From positions 1 through 5,583 of the forward strand of contig JAUILM010000424.1 of the NCBI GenBank assembly GCA_030432855.1: 5,583 nt of DNA. Reading direction: 5' to 3'. This stretch comes from Bacteroidia bacterium. GTDB taxonomy: Bacteria; Bacteroidota; Bacteroidia; Chitinophagales; Saprospiraceae. The translations under genes were made by a program, and so were the position numbers. The notes beneath the pieces are model-generated. The model did not search any database. It was not told the DNA's origin and saw only the letters and a list, made by a program, of their open reading frames with translations. Of this stretch, positions 1 to 5,583 are shown piece by piece (position 1 is the stretch's first letter; each line of letters opens with the position of its first letter).

Positions 1-1313
1 TGATCACCAAGAATGAGGCAGAAACAGTGATGGAAGAAGCCATCGGATCTCAAATCGATGACTACCTCATCAAGCCGGTCAATCCTAATCAGATTCTTCT
101 GACCCTAAAGAAAATTGTCGACAACAAGCGATTAGTCCGGGAGAAAACGGCCTCTGACTATCAGCAGGATTTTCGGCAGATTTTCATGGACATAAACAGT
201 GGCCTGGATTATAAGGACTGGACCAATGTGTATCGCAAAATAATCAACTGGGAGATAAAGCTCGACGACTCACATACGGAGGAGATGGCGGAGATCCTCA
301 ACATGCAGAAGACGGAAGCTAACTCCGAGTTTTGTAAGTATGTATCGCGAAATTATGAGGATTGGATACAGGGCGACGAAGGACCTCTTCTTTCTCATCA
401 GCTCATTCGTACTAAAGTACTTCCCAAACTGCAGGAGAAAAAACCCATCTTTCTGGTCGTGTTGGACAATCTGCGATTTGATCAGTGGAAGGTGCTGGAG
501 CGTACCTTTATTTCACAATTCAGAGTCCAGGAAGAAGATTTCTTTTTCAGTATACTACCTACTTCCACACAGTATAGCCGAAATGCCATATTCGCAGGGA
601 TGCTACCTGCCGACATCGAGAAACACTATCCCAAATACTGGAGAAATGACACCGACGATGGTGGAAAGAACCTGTTTGAGAAAGAGCTGTTAGAGGCTCA
701 GATCAACCGTCTGGTCCGAGATAACATCAAAGTGGATTATCACAAGATTACCAACGTGGCTCAGGGACAGCAGCTGGATGACCATGTCCTCAACTTCCTG
801 CACAACGATTTGACGGTGATTGTCTACAACTTTATTGATATGCTGTCACATGCCCGCACCGAGATGGAAGTATTGAAGGAACTGGCAGGAGATGAAAGAG
901 CATATCGCTCACTCACAAATTCATGGTTCTTGCACAGTCCGATTTGGACCGCACTACAGAAAGTAGCTGACAAAGACATCACCTTGATCGTGACTACTGA
1001 CCACGGTACCATTCGGGTAAAACAGCCCAGCAAAGTAGTGGGAGACCGTGATACCACGACTAACCTGCGATATAAATTGGGTCGAAATCTGAAATACGAT
1101 TCTAAGGATGTGTATGAAGCTCGAGACCCAAATAAGATTGGATTACCCAGTCCCAATGTGAGCTCATCCTACATCTTCGCCAAAGATGATCGGTATTTCC
1201 TATATCCAAACAACTACAATCATTACAATAAGTACTTCAAGAATACTTTCCAGCACGGAGGTATGTCCATGGAAGAAATGATCTGTCCGGTCATTACGCT
1301 TTCCGGAAAGTAA
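1..1313 (+). CDS. porX: PorX-type response regulator / alkaline phosphatase-superfamily (PglZ) protein, 5'-partial
   Basis: This is the C-terminal part of a PorX-like two-component regulator; the first whole codon is at position 3. The start and the phosphoacceptor aspartate lie outside the window, and roughly 80-90 residues are missing (estimated from family length). The sequence opens in the last third of a receiver domain: the conserved Thr of ITK at 6-8, then the conserved Lys of YLIKPVN near 72. A helical linker follows, then a PglZ/alkaline-phosphatase domain from about 440. Its metal and catalytic positions all look present: Asp at 465-467 (VVLDNLR), the Thr pair in PTSTQ at 561-569, Asp and His in FIDMLSH at 837-851, Asp-His in TTDHGT at 999-1004, and His in FQHGG at 1254-1256. 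In Porphyromonas and Flavobacterium, PorX works with the kinase PorY to control T9SS genes, and its phosphatase domain hydrolyses oligonucleotides. That role here is inferred by homology. The protein is cytoplasmic. The gene ends 16 bp from a convergent gene. Confidence 0.93.
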   Translation, partial: ITKNEAETVMEEAIGSQIDDYLIKPVNPNQILLTLKKIVDNKRLVREKTASDYQQDFRQIFMDINSGLDYKDWTNVYRKIINWEIKLDDSHTEEMAEILNMQKTEANSEFCKYVSRNYEDWIQGDEGPLLSHQLIRTKVLPKLQEKKPIFLVVLDNLRFDQWKVLERTFISQFRVQEEDFFFSILPTSTQYSRNAIFAGMLPADIEKHYPKYWRNDTDDGGKNLFEKELLEAQINRLVRDNIKVDYHKITNVAQGQQLDDHVLNFLHNDLTVIVYNFIDMLSHARTEMEVLKELAGDERAYRSLTNSWFLHSPIWTALQKVADKDITLIVTTDHGTIRVKQPSKVVGDRDTTTNLRYKLGRNLKYDSKDVYEARDPNKIGLPSPNVSSSYIFAKDDRYFLYPNNYNHYNKYFKNTFQHGGMSMEEMICPVITLSGK

Positions 1314-1327
1314 GATCACCGTGATCT
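1313..1327. repeat. 15-bp near-perfect dyad in convergent porX / membrane-protein junction
   Basis: AGATCAC and GTGATCT form 7-bp arms around a single central C, starting on the last base of the porX stop codon and ending 2 bp before the stop of the opposite gene. As RNA it could fold as a 5-6 bp stem with a 3-5 nt loop on either strand. No strong T run follows on the + strand, and only a weak one (TTACTTT) on the - strand. It may be a weak bidirectional terminator, or simply a chance palindrome in a very short spacer. Confidence 0.35.
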
Positions 1328-1329
1328 GA

Positions 1330-1785
1330 TCAATCTGCGAGCTCGATAAGTTGGGTAGCGATCTCAGGTTTGGACTTGATGAAGTCTTCAAACTTTTGAC
1401 GGCTTTCGATAAAGACAATCTTCTTACCAAAGGAGCCTGGCTCTTTAAATATGACCCGAGCGGTGTAGAACAGGAGAAAATTGCTCTCTTTAATCTTCTC
1501 GATGTTGTGAAACGGGTACCGGTAAGTTTTAAAGAAATTGGTAACGTAGAGAAATTCGTCATCGTACTCTACACGCTTCAGTTGTAATAGGGTGAAGTAC
1601 AGGATCACGAGTCCCAATAGAAAAAAGCCAAGAAATCCAGCCTTGAAAATCAAATTGCCAACCAGCGGAGATTTACCGGAACCTGTAAAGACCACAAAAG
1701 CTGTCATCAGTCCGAAAAAAACGATCCAGAAGGTTGGAAAGAATATTTTCAGCAACAAAGTAGCCGATGTTGATAACCTACGCAT
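1330..1785 (-). CDS. Small two-helix membrane protein of unknown function, PH-like cytoplasmic tail possible
   Basis: I do not recognise this 151-residue protein as a named family. From the chosen ATG it has a short basic N-terminus (MRRL), a first hydrophobic helix at about residues 13-33, a loop around 34-46, and a second helix at about 47-69. A soluble tail of about 80 residues follows. The tail (VEYDDEFLYVTNFF, then YPFHNIEKIKES, then ARVIFKEPGSFGKKIVFI, then a closing helix) has the strand-rich pattern of bacterial PH-like domains; this is an inference from pattern, not a match. The reading frame extends to a TTG at 1815, but the ATG at 1785 is preferred. It overlaps the tatC stop by only 8 bp, has an upstream purine-rich AGGAAGAGG, and gives a sensible basic N-terminus before the first helix. 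It is probably translationally coupled to tatC and co-transcribed with it. Whether it has anything to do with Tat export is unknown. Confidence 0.75.
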   Translation of the reverse strand: MRRLSTSATLLLKIFFPTFWIVFFGLMTAFVVFTGSGKSPLVGNLIFKAGFLGFFLLGLVILYFTLLQLKRVEYDDEFLYVTNFFKTYRYPFHNIEKIKESNFLLFYTARVIFKEPGSFGKKIVFIESRQKFEDFIKSKPEIATQLIELAD

Positions 1786-2602
1786 CAGCCGCCTCTTCCT
1801 TTGCTTGCTGAGCAATGACCCGTTTAGAAATCACGATACTGACCTCATACAACAGATATAGCGGCACACCTATCAAAAATTGTGTAGTCACATCCGGAGG
1901 TGTTATGACCGCAGACAGGACAAGAATGACTACCACGGCCATCCGACGATACTTCTTCATAAAGTCGGGGGTAATCAGACCTACCTTAGTGAGGAAGTAG
2001 ACTACAATCGGAAGCTCAAAGATGATCCCTGTGGGGACTGTATACATAGCCATATTATTCACATACGACGTCAAAGTCGGTGATGAGATCGTATCTGCCA
2101 CTTCATATCCAGTCAAGAATTTTAAGGCAAACGGGGCGATGATATAGTATCCAAATAAAACTCCGATAAGAAATAACATACTGCAAACAAATACAACGCC
2201 TCTGGCTGCCCTTCGCTCATTTGGATACAGACCCGGCTTGATAAATTGCCACATCTCCCAGATCACATACGGAAATGCCACCACGACACCCAGGATAATC
2301 GATACCTTGAGGTGTGTAAGAAACTTCTCCTCTACGGTCACTGTCTGTACCGTAAACTCCGGCGGTACACACATGGACGACATAAACTGACAAAAGACTT
2401 TGAAGGTGGGGAAGTCTGCAAACTTGGGTCCAAAGATGATGCGGTCAAAGACAAACTCTTTGCATAAAAACATCACTATGGCAAATAGCGCAATAGAAGC
2501 AATCGAACGAATCAAATGCCATCGCAATGCTTCCAGGTGCTCGAGGAAGGTCATCTCACCCTGTTCCTCTTCTTTCTTCACTACCACCGCTGTATTCGAC
2601 AT
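1778..2602 (-). CDS. tatC: Sec-independent (twin-arginine) protein translocase subunit TatC
   Basis: TatC is the polytopic inner-membrane receptor that binds twin-arginine signal peptides and, with TatA-type subunits, exports folded proteins. The 274-residue product shows the family signature throughout. An amphipathic N-terminus, MTFLEHLEALRWHLIRS, sits at about residues 17-33, with helices near 34-50, 96-119, 134-158, 182-206, 219-234 and 239-258. The first cytoplasmic loop carries WQFIKPGLYPNERR, in which Phe120 and Glu129 correspond to the signal-peptide-binding F94 and E103 of E. coli TatC. Glu196 in IIFELP matches the conserved intramembrane Glu of helix 4, and SAVITPPD at 230-237 is the usual late motif. 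The periplasmic stretch before helix 2 is rather long, with Cys71 and Cys78. No tatA or tatB is visible in the window, so the partner must be encoded elsewhere. The start is the ATG at 2602; 14 residues precede the conserved region. It is first in a two-gene unit, divergent from the antiporter gene. Confidence 0.97.
   Translation of the reverse strand: MSNTAVVVKKEEEQGEMTFLEHLEALRWHLIRSIASIALFAIVMFLCKEFVFDRIIFGPKFADFPTFKVFCQFMSSMCVPPEFTVQTVTVEEKFLTHLKVSIILGVVVAFPYVIWEMWQFIKPGLYPNERRAARGVVFVCSMLFLIGVLFGYYIIAPFALKFLTGYEVADTISSPTLTSYVNNMAMYTVPTGIIFELPIVVYFLTKVGLITPDFMKKYRRMAVVVILVLSAVITPPDVTTQFLIGVPLYLLYEVSIVISKRVIAQQAKEEAADA
1791..1800 (-). promoter_or_regulatory. Candidate ribosome binding site deciding the start of the tatC-downstream gene
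   Basis: Reading the minus strand, AGGAAGAGGC lies 5 nt before the ATG at 1785-1783, inside the last codons of tatC. Its presence favours this ATG over the upstream in-frame TTG. Shine-Dalgarno sites are used weakly in Bacteroidota, and these bases also encode the Lys-Glu-Glu-Ala end of TatC, so the match may be partly accidental. Confidence 0.4.
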
Positions 2603-2606
2603 CTTA

Positions 2607-2614
2607 CAAATGTA
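2607..2614 (-). promoter_or_regulatory. Candidate -7 promoter box (TAnnTTTG) of tatC
   Basis: On the minus strand the sequence reads TACATTTG, then TAAG, then the tatC ATG. The octamer is an exact match to the Bacteroidota -7 consensus TAnnTTTG. With the usual box-to-start distance, transcription would begin at or next to the ATG, giving a leaderless or nearly leaderless mRNA. No convincing -33 TTG sits at the expected distance upstream. Confidence 0.5.
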
Positions 2615-2789
2615 CTATTACCAACCATTAAATGCCTACTACACCCCTCTAAATAATTTTCCTTAACCACCTGTCTCGCATGGGTGATTTGCTTTTTCCA
2701 GATCTCTGAATGTACCGGCGCATTGGCATTTTGGTAGAGTTTCTCCGGCCACTAACCTGTTTTTTTCTACCCACATCCTATTTGACTTT

Positions 2790-2797
2790 TATCTTTG
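2790..2797 (+). promoter_or_regulatory. Candidate distal -7 box (TAnnTTTG) for the antiporter gene
   Basis: TATCTTTG matches TAnnTTTG exactly. A start a few bases downstream would give a leader of about 100 nt before the ATG at 2905, including the small hairpin at 2837-2850. No clear -33 TTG lies at the expected spacing, so this is weaker than the proximal box. Confidence 0.35.
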
Positions 2798-2873
2798 ATC
2801 TTGATCCTGGATCTGCTGACCTAAATGTGACACGCACTATCGCATGATAGGCAGACCAGTGAATTATTATCCG

Positions 2874-2881
2874 TACTTTTG
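2874..2881 (+). promoter_or_regulatory. Candidate proximal -7 box (TAnnTTTG) for the antiporter gene
   Basis: TACTTTTG followed by CGCCC is a typical Bacteroidota -7 element. It would place the transcription start near 2886-2888, leaving a leader under 20 nt before the ATG at 2905. No obvious Shine-Dalgarno lies in that leader, which is common in the phylum. A matching -33 element is not visible. Confidence 0.55.
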
Positions 2882-2904
2882 CGCCCGTTTTTGATCAGAA
2901 ATTT

Positions 2905-3834
2905 ATGAGTCTCGACGTCCTATATAGTTTCTTGTTACTGGCTGGAAGTCTCTTCATGTTGGTGAAGGGCTCTGACTGGTTTGTAGACTCTGCCGAGCGC
3001 ATCGGACTTTCCCTGGGTGTATCTCCTTTTATCATCGGTGTCACGATTGTGGCCTTTGGTACTTCACTGCCTGAGTTGGCCTCTTCGGTGGCCGCGGTAC
3101 TGGAGGGTGAGTCCGAACTGGTCACGGGTGTGGTTGTGGGATCTAATATTACCAATATACTATTGGTACTGGGTCTTGTAGCTACGGTGGGTCGAGTGAT
3201 CAAGATGGACTATGATATCATGGATATTGATATGCCTTTGCTGGTCGGGTCAGCGATCTTGCTCTGGTTTGTCGTCAGTGATGGGGAGGTCAGTGTCTTT
3301 GAAGCGATCCTCCTACTGGTAGGGCTGGCAATTTTCCTTTTCAATTCATTGGGGGGAAATATCCCCAGTGATATTGAGCGTCCAAAGTCCAAATGGAGAG
3401 ACTATTTACTACTACTACTTGGAGGAGTCTTTGTCAAATTTGGCGCAGACTTCACGGTGGATGCCATTGACAACCTCAGTGAAGCATTTCAGCTGAACTC
3501 TGCACTTCTGGCACAGACCATCGTGGCACTGGGTACATCACTTCCTGAAGTAGCGGTCAGCATTACAGCGGCGCGTAAGGGAAAACCCGGAATCGCCGTG
3601 GGAAATGTGCTGGGCTCTAATATCTTTAACACATATGCAGTGATGGCCATTGCTTCCTTCTTTGGAGAAATGGTCATACCCGAAGGTGCATTGACCTTCA
3701 CGATCCCCTTTATGTTTGCCTGCACCCTCATGTTTGCATTGATATCCATCGGAGGACGCATTACCAAGTGGGAAGGATACATGCTTCTGGTGATGTATTT
3801 ATTCTTCTTCAACGAATCCTTTGGATTTATCTAA
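2905..3834 (+). CDS. Calcium/sodium antiporter of the CaCA superfamily (YrbG-like)
   Basis: This is an inner-membrane cation exchanger, expected by family to move Ca2+ out against Na+ (or H+); the true ion is not shown by sequence. The 309 residues are almost wholly hydrophobic helices and contain both inverted-topology alpha repeats. The first has GTSLPE at residues 52-57 and GSNITN at 79-84; the second has GTSLPE at 210-215 and GSNIFN at 237-242. Glu57 and Glu215 correspond to the paired ion-binding glutamates of NCX structures, and the Asn residues of both GSN motifs are kept. Small deviations are Thr83 where Phe is usual in the first GSNxFN, and Val77 where GNVVGSN normally has Asn. Between the halves, residues about 152-165 form a polar cytoplasmic linker (PSDIERPKSKWRD). 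Length is normal for the family. The ATG at 2905 gives a proper N-terminal helix. The gene is divergent from tatC and probably monocistronic, with 92 bp to the next gene. Confidence 0.95.
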   Translation: MSLDVLYSFLLLAGSLFMLVKGSDWFVDSAERIGLSLGVSPFIIGVTIVAFGTSLPELASSVAAVLEGESELVTGVVVGSNITNILLVLGLVATVGRVIKMDYDIMDIDMPLLVGSAILLWFVVSDGEVSVFEAILLLVGLAIFLFNSLGGNIPSDIERPKSKWRDYLLLLLGGVFVKFGADFTVDAIDNLSEAFQLNSALLAQTIVALGTSLPEVAVSITAARKGKPGIAVGNVLGSNIFNTYAVMAIASFFGEMVIPEGALTFTIPFMFACTLMFALISIGGRITKWEGYMLLVMYLFFFNESFGFI

Positions 3835-3926
3835 ACCGATGGCAGGTGAAGTTTTCCGAAGTGGAATGATAAATGTATAACAACAATTGATTTATTGAAC
3901 TCGTTAAAAAATCCAGCGCGATAGAT

Positions 3927-4241
3927 ATGTTTGATAAGCTATTTGGAAATATGCAGGGCAAGCAGGAAGAAATGAAAAAACGTCTTGCCACCGAAGTCGT
4001 CGAAGCCGAGATAGAAAACGGCGCCATTCACATCAAAGCGAATGCTAACCGGGAGATTCTCGACATCTCCATTGATCCGGCAAAGATCAACCCTGAAAGT
4101 CGGGAAGAACTGGAAGACCTGCTGGTGATCGCCGTAAATCAGGTGCTTGAAATAGCCGCCGAACGTGAGGCTGCGGAAGCACAGAAAATGATCGAAGACA
4201 TGATGCCTCCGGGACTGGGAGGACTCTTCGGCATGAAATAA
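3927..4241 (+). CDS. YbaB/EbfC family nucleoid-associated DNA-binding protein
   Basis: This small cytoplasmic protein is expected to bind DNA as a dimer and affect nucleoid structure or gene expression, as EbfC/YbaB does elsewhere. The 104 residues follow the family layout. An N-terminal helix (MFDKLFGNMQGKQEEMKKRL, residues 1-20) is followed by a beta part with the ENGAIHI and ILDISIDP segments (about 23-51), then a long acidic helix beginning ELEDLLVIAVNQ (61-72) and running to about 92. The tail is Gly/Met-rich (PPGLGGLFGMK). The DISIDP and LEDLL...AVNQ positions are the recognisable family signature. Family members are often next to dnaX and recR; neither is seen here. The start is supported by MFDKLFGNMQ, the usual N-terminal form, although no Shine-Dalgarno is evident before it. 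It heads a close run: the next start is 4 bp after its stop. Confidence 0.9.
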   Translation: MFDKLFGNMQGKQEEMKKRLATEVVEAEIENGAIHIKANANREILDISIDPAKINPESREELEDLLVIAVNQVLEIAAEREAAEAQKMIEDMMPPGLGGLFGMK

Positions 4242-4245
4242 GCCA

Positions 4246-5463
4246 ATGACAAGATTTATGTGGACTCTTATACGTTGCCTGCCCTTTGTTTTACTTGGAT
4301 CTCTATGCTCAGCACAGAGTGGACTCGTGGCCTATTATCCATTTGAAGATTGTACGGCCAAGGATGTCAGTCTCAACAATTCAGATGGATTTGTATTCGG
4401 AGAGCCATCCTGTCAGTGTGGCGTAGAAGGCAATGCCATCTATTTGGACGGCACAGATGATCATATCACGCTGGCCGGAAATGTGGAAACTTATTTTTCA
4501 GCCAGATCTTTCACGATTAGTTTCTACTTCCGCATCGATGATGCCGACGGTACGTTTGAGGTACTGAGTAAGCGAAACAATTGTGACTTCAACAATGCTT
4601 TTGGCATTCGATATACACCTTCCTCCAGAAGGTTGAGTGTCGACATTGCAGAGTCCCCTACTGAAGCTTCTATGTTCTTTCAACAGATCGATCCGGGTAT
4701 TTGCTGGGTACACCTGGCAGTGGCCGTGGGTGAGACAGAGCAGCGGATCTATGTGAATGGCCGGTTTCTGGCAGCGACTCAATCTGATGCATTCAGAGAT
4801 ATTTCAAATAATGCACCCATCAGCATTGGCAATGGTGCCTGCTCGATGACTACCGACAAGCGATTTAAGGGATTGATTGATGAAATCCGGATTTATAATC
4901 GCGCCCTTGACGGAATAGAAATTGCAGACCTGTACCTGGGACCAGATCAGATTGCCACGCGTGATACTACCATCTACGGAGGCAGTAGCGCCCGGCTGGT
5001 AGCGGGTCCCACCTGTGCCGACAACTACTCCTGGAGCCCGGCTGGCACCATAGACAATCCCACATCCAGTAGTGTACTCGCAACTCCGACCAGTACACAG
5101 ACCTACACAATGTCTTTGGACTATGGCACCTGTATCGCTACTGATACGGTCCGTGTGGAAGTGATTAATCCGGAGGATATCGAGTGCGGAAACGTGCCCC
5201 TTCCCAATGCTTTCACGCCCAATAATGATGGAAGAAATGATATATTTTTCATCAGCAATCCTTTTGCACTGGAGGTACTGGATGCCTTCGAGATCTTTGA
5301 CCGATGGGGCAATCGTGTCTTTGCAGCGGAAAATGTACGAGATAGCTGGGATGGCACCTACAATGGGGTAGAAGTAAATCCCGGCCTGTATCTTTATAAG
5401 ATCAAATACAAATGCCAGGGTGAAGACCTCACTAAATCTGGCAGTATAATGCTTATGCGATGA
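4246..5463 (+). CDS. Secreted LamG-domain protein with T9SS type B (gliding motility-associated) C-terminal sorting domain
   Basis: This 405-residue protein is likely exported by Sec and then by the type IX system. A signal peptide covers residues 1-23 (MTRFMWTLIRCLPFVLLGSL, then CSA before Gln24). A LamG/concanavalin A-like domain spans about 27-230: VAYYPFED, YLDGTDDHITL, SFTISFYFRI, CWVHLAVAV, RIYVNG, and the signature GLIDEIRIYNRAL at 209-221. A short Ig-like linker domain at about 232-307 reads TTIYGGSSARL, YSWSPAG, QTYTMSLDYGTC, TVRVEV. The end (317-405) is the gliding motility-associated C-terminal domain: PLPNAFTPNNDGRNDIF, FEIFDRWGNRVF, WDGTYNG, PGLYLYKIKYKC. LamG domains often bind carbohydrate; the ligand is unknown and no enzyme domain is present. 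The mature part has ten Cys, suggesting disulfides. Translation may be coupled to the YbaB gene 4 bp upstream. Met5 is an alternative start. The stop overlaps the next start. Confidence 0.92.
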   Translation: MTRFMWTLIRCLPFVLLGSLCSAQSGLVAYYPFEDCTAKDVSLNNSDGFVFGEPSCQCGVEGNAIYLDGTDDHITLAGNVETYFSARSFTISFYFRIDDADGTFEVLSKRNNCDFNNAFGIRYTPSSRRLSVDIAESPTEASMFFQQIDPGICWVHLAVAVGETEQRIYVNGRFLAATQSDAFRDISNNAPISIGNGACSMTTDKRFKGLIDEIRIYNRALDGIEIADLYLGPDQIATRDTTIYGGSSARLVAGPTCADNYSWSPAGTIDNPTSSSVLATPTSTQTYTMSLDYGTCIATDTVRVEVINPEDIECGNVPLPNAFTPNNDGRNDIFFISNPFALEVLDAFEIFDRWGNRVFAAENVRDSWDGTYNGVEVNPGLYLYKIKYKCQGEDLTKSGSIMLMR

Positions 5464-5583
5464 TGAAACCACTATCCCTTCTCCTCTTTTTGGCAATGTC
5501 CCTGTGGCAATGCCAGTCTGCTGATCATTCAGCATCAGCCCCATCCACCCCCGATGAAACCGTGGCAGAGCAACCGGGCCAAG
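5460..5583 (+). CDS. Probable lipoprotein, N-terminal part only (3'-partial)
   Basis: An open frame begins at ATGATGA, where ATG 5460-5462 overlaps the TGA stop (5461-5463) of the LamG protein gene; the second ATG at 5463 is in the same frame. The 41 visible residues are MMKPLSLLLFLAMSLWQC, then a Ser/Ala/Pro/Glu-rich stretch beginning QSADHSASAPSTPDE. The short basic start, hydrophobic core, and Cys18 followed by a low-complexity polar tether look like a lipoprotein signal. However, the residues before Cys are Leu-Trp-Gln, not the usual Leu-Ala/Ser-Gly/Ala, so processing by signal peptidase II is less sure. Nothing of a functional domain lies within the window, so the function is unknown. 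The overlap implies translational coupling and co-transcription with the T9SS cargo gene. Confidence 0.7.
   Translation, partial: MMKPLSLLLFLAMSLWQCQSADHSASAPSTPDETVAEQPGQ

Larger units (their letters stand above)
2603..2904. other. Divergent intergenic region between tatC and the antiporter gene
   Basis: This 302-bp gap has no plausible coding sequence. It holds outward-facing candidate promoters at each end and one inside (entered separately). Other visible items are a run of seven T at 2760-2766 without a convincing stem before it, clustered GATC sites around 2797-2813 including GATCCTGGATC, and a small hairpin CTATC-GCAT-GATAG at 2837-2850 that would fall in the 5' leader of the antiporter mRNA if the inner promoter is used. 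I see no riboswitch, tRNA or other structured RNA. Confidence 0.7.

Noticed and set aside
1786..1815. Longer form of the tatC-downstream protein starting at TTG 1815
   Set aside because: It would need a TTG start and a 38-bp overlap with tatC. The ATG at 1785 has a better upstream purine stretch and leaves a normal N-terminus.
2738..2766. Possible terminator with a run of seven T at 2760-2766
   Set aside because: Only a broken GGTAG/CTAACC pairing precedes it, and no plus-strand gene lies upstream that would need terminating there.
2895..3203. Minus-strand open frame opposite the start of the antiporter gene
   Set aside because: Antisense shadow of a well-supported gene; its Thr/Ser/Pro-rich translation has no domain signature and it runs through the antiporter start.
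3405..3420. Tandem TAC/CTA triplets resembling a microsatellite
   Set aside because: Only about four units, in frame as a run of leucine codons within a membrane helix of the antiporter; explained by the protein.
3055..3630. Two similar segments around GTSLPE in the antiporter gene as a DNA repeat
   Set aside because: These are the two alpha repeats that define the exchanger family, an ancient internal duplication and not a recent repeat.
3851..3869. Short TTCC-GAAGT-GGAA inverted repeat after the antiporter gene
   Set aside because: A four-base AT-rich stem with no T tract after it is too weak to call a terminator.
3926..3933. TATGTTTG, a match to the TAnnTTTG promoter box at the start of the ybaB gene
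   Set aside because: It contains the start codon itself and follows simply from ATG TTT GAT coding Met-Phe-Asp. A promoter here would put the transcript start inside the gene.
4804..5544. A 246-codon open frame on the minus strand opposite the LamG protein gene
   Set aside because: It lies antisense to a gene with clear domains in frame from signal peptide to sorting domain. Its translation shows no recognisable domain, and it is explained by the codon pattern of the real gene.

Overview
The window reads as ordinary chromosomal sequence from a member of the Bacteroidota, of moderate GC. Three things point there. The first gene is a PorX-type response regulator/alkaline-phosphatase fusion, which is characteristic of this phylum. 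A secreted protein carries the type B C-terminal sorting domain of the type IX secretion system (T9SS). The large intergenic gap holds perfect TAnnTTTG boxes, the Bacteroidota -7 promoter element. A gliding or T9SS-bearing lineage such as the Saprospiria is a reasonable guess, but this is inference and the class cannot be fixed from the sequence alone.

Layout. (1) 1-1313 (+): the C-terminal part of porX, cut at its 5' end by the window edge. (2) 1330-2602 (-): a two-gene unit transcribed towards porX, with tatC first and a small two-helix membrane protein overlapping its end by 8 bp. The convergent junction with porX is only 16 bp and holds a near-perfect 15-bp dyad. (3) 2603-2904: a 302-bp divergent promoter region with one candidate -7 box facing tatC and two facing the antiporter gene. 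(4) 2905-3834 (+): a Ca2+/Na+ antiporter of the CaCA superfamily with both alpha repeats intact. (5) 3927-5583 (+): a tightly packed run of three genes, namely a YbaB/EbfC nucleoid protein, a LamG-domain T9SS cargo protein (4-bp gap), and the start of a likely lipoprotein (4-bp stop/start overlap) that runs off the window.

How they fit together. Two genes touch the same export route without being one operon: PorX regulates T9SS in characterised species, and the LamG protein looks like a T9SS cargo. TatC serves a separate inner-membrane export pathway for folded proteins. The antiporter and YbaB are housekeeping genes. I see no RNA gene, mobile element, CRISPR array or recognisable novel system. 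The best second looks are the unknown membrane partner of TatC, the possibly leaderless tatC transcript, and the coupled YbaB-cargo-lipoprotein run.
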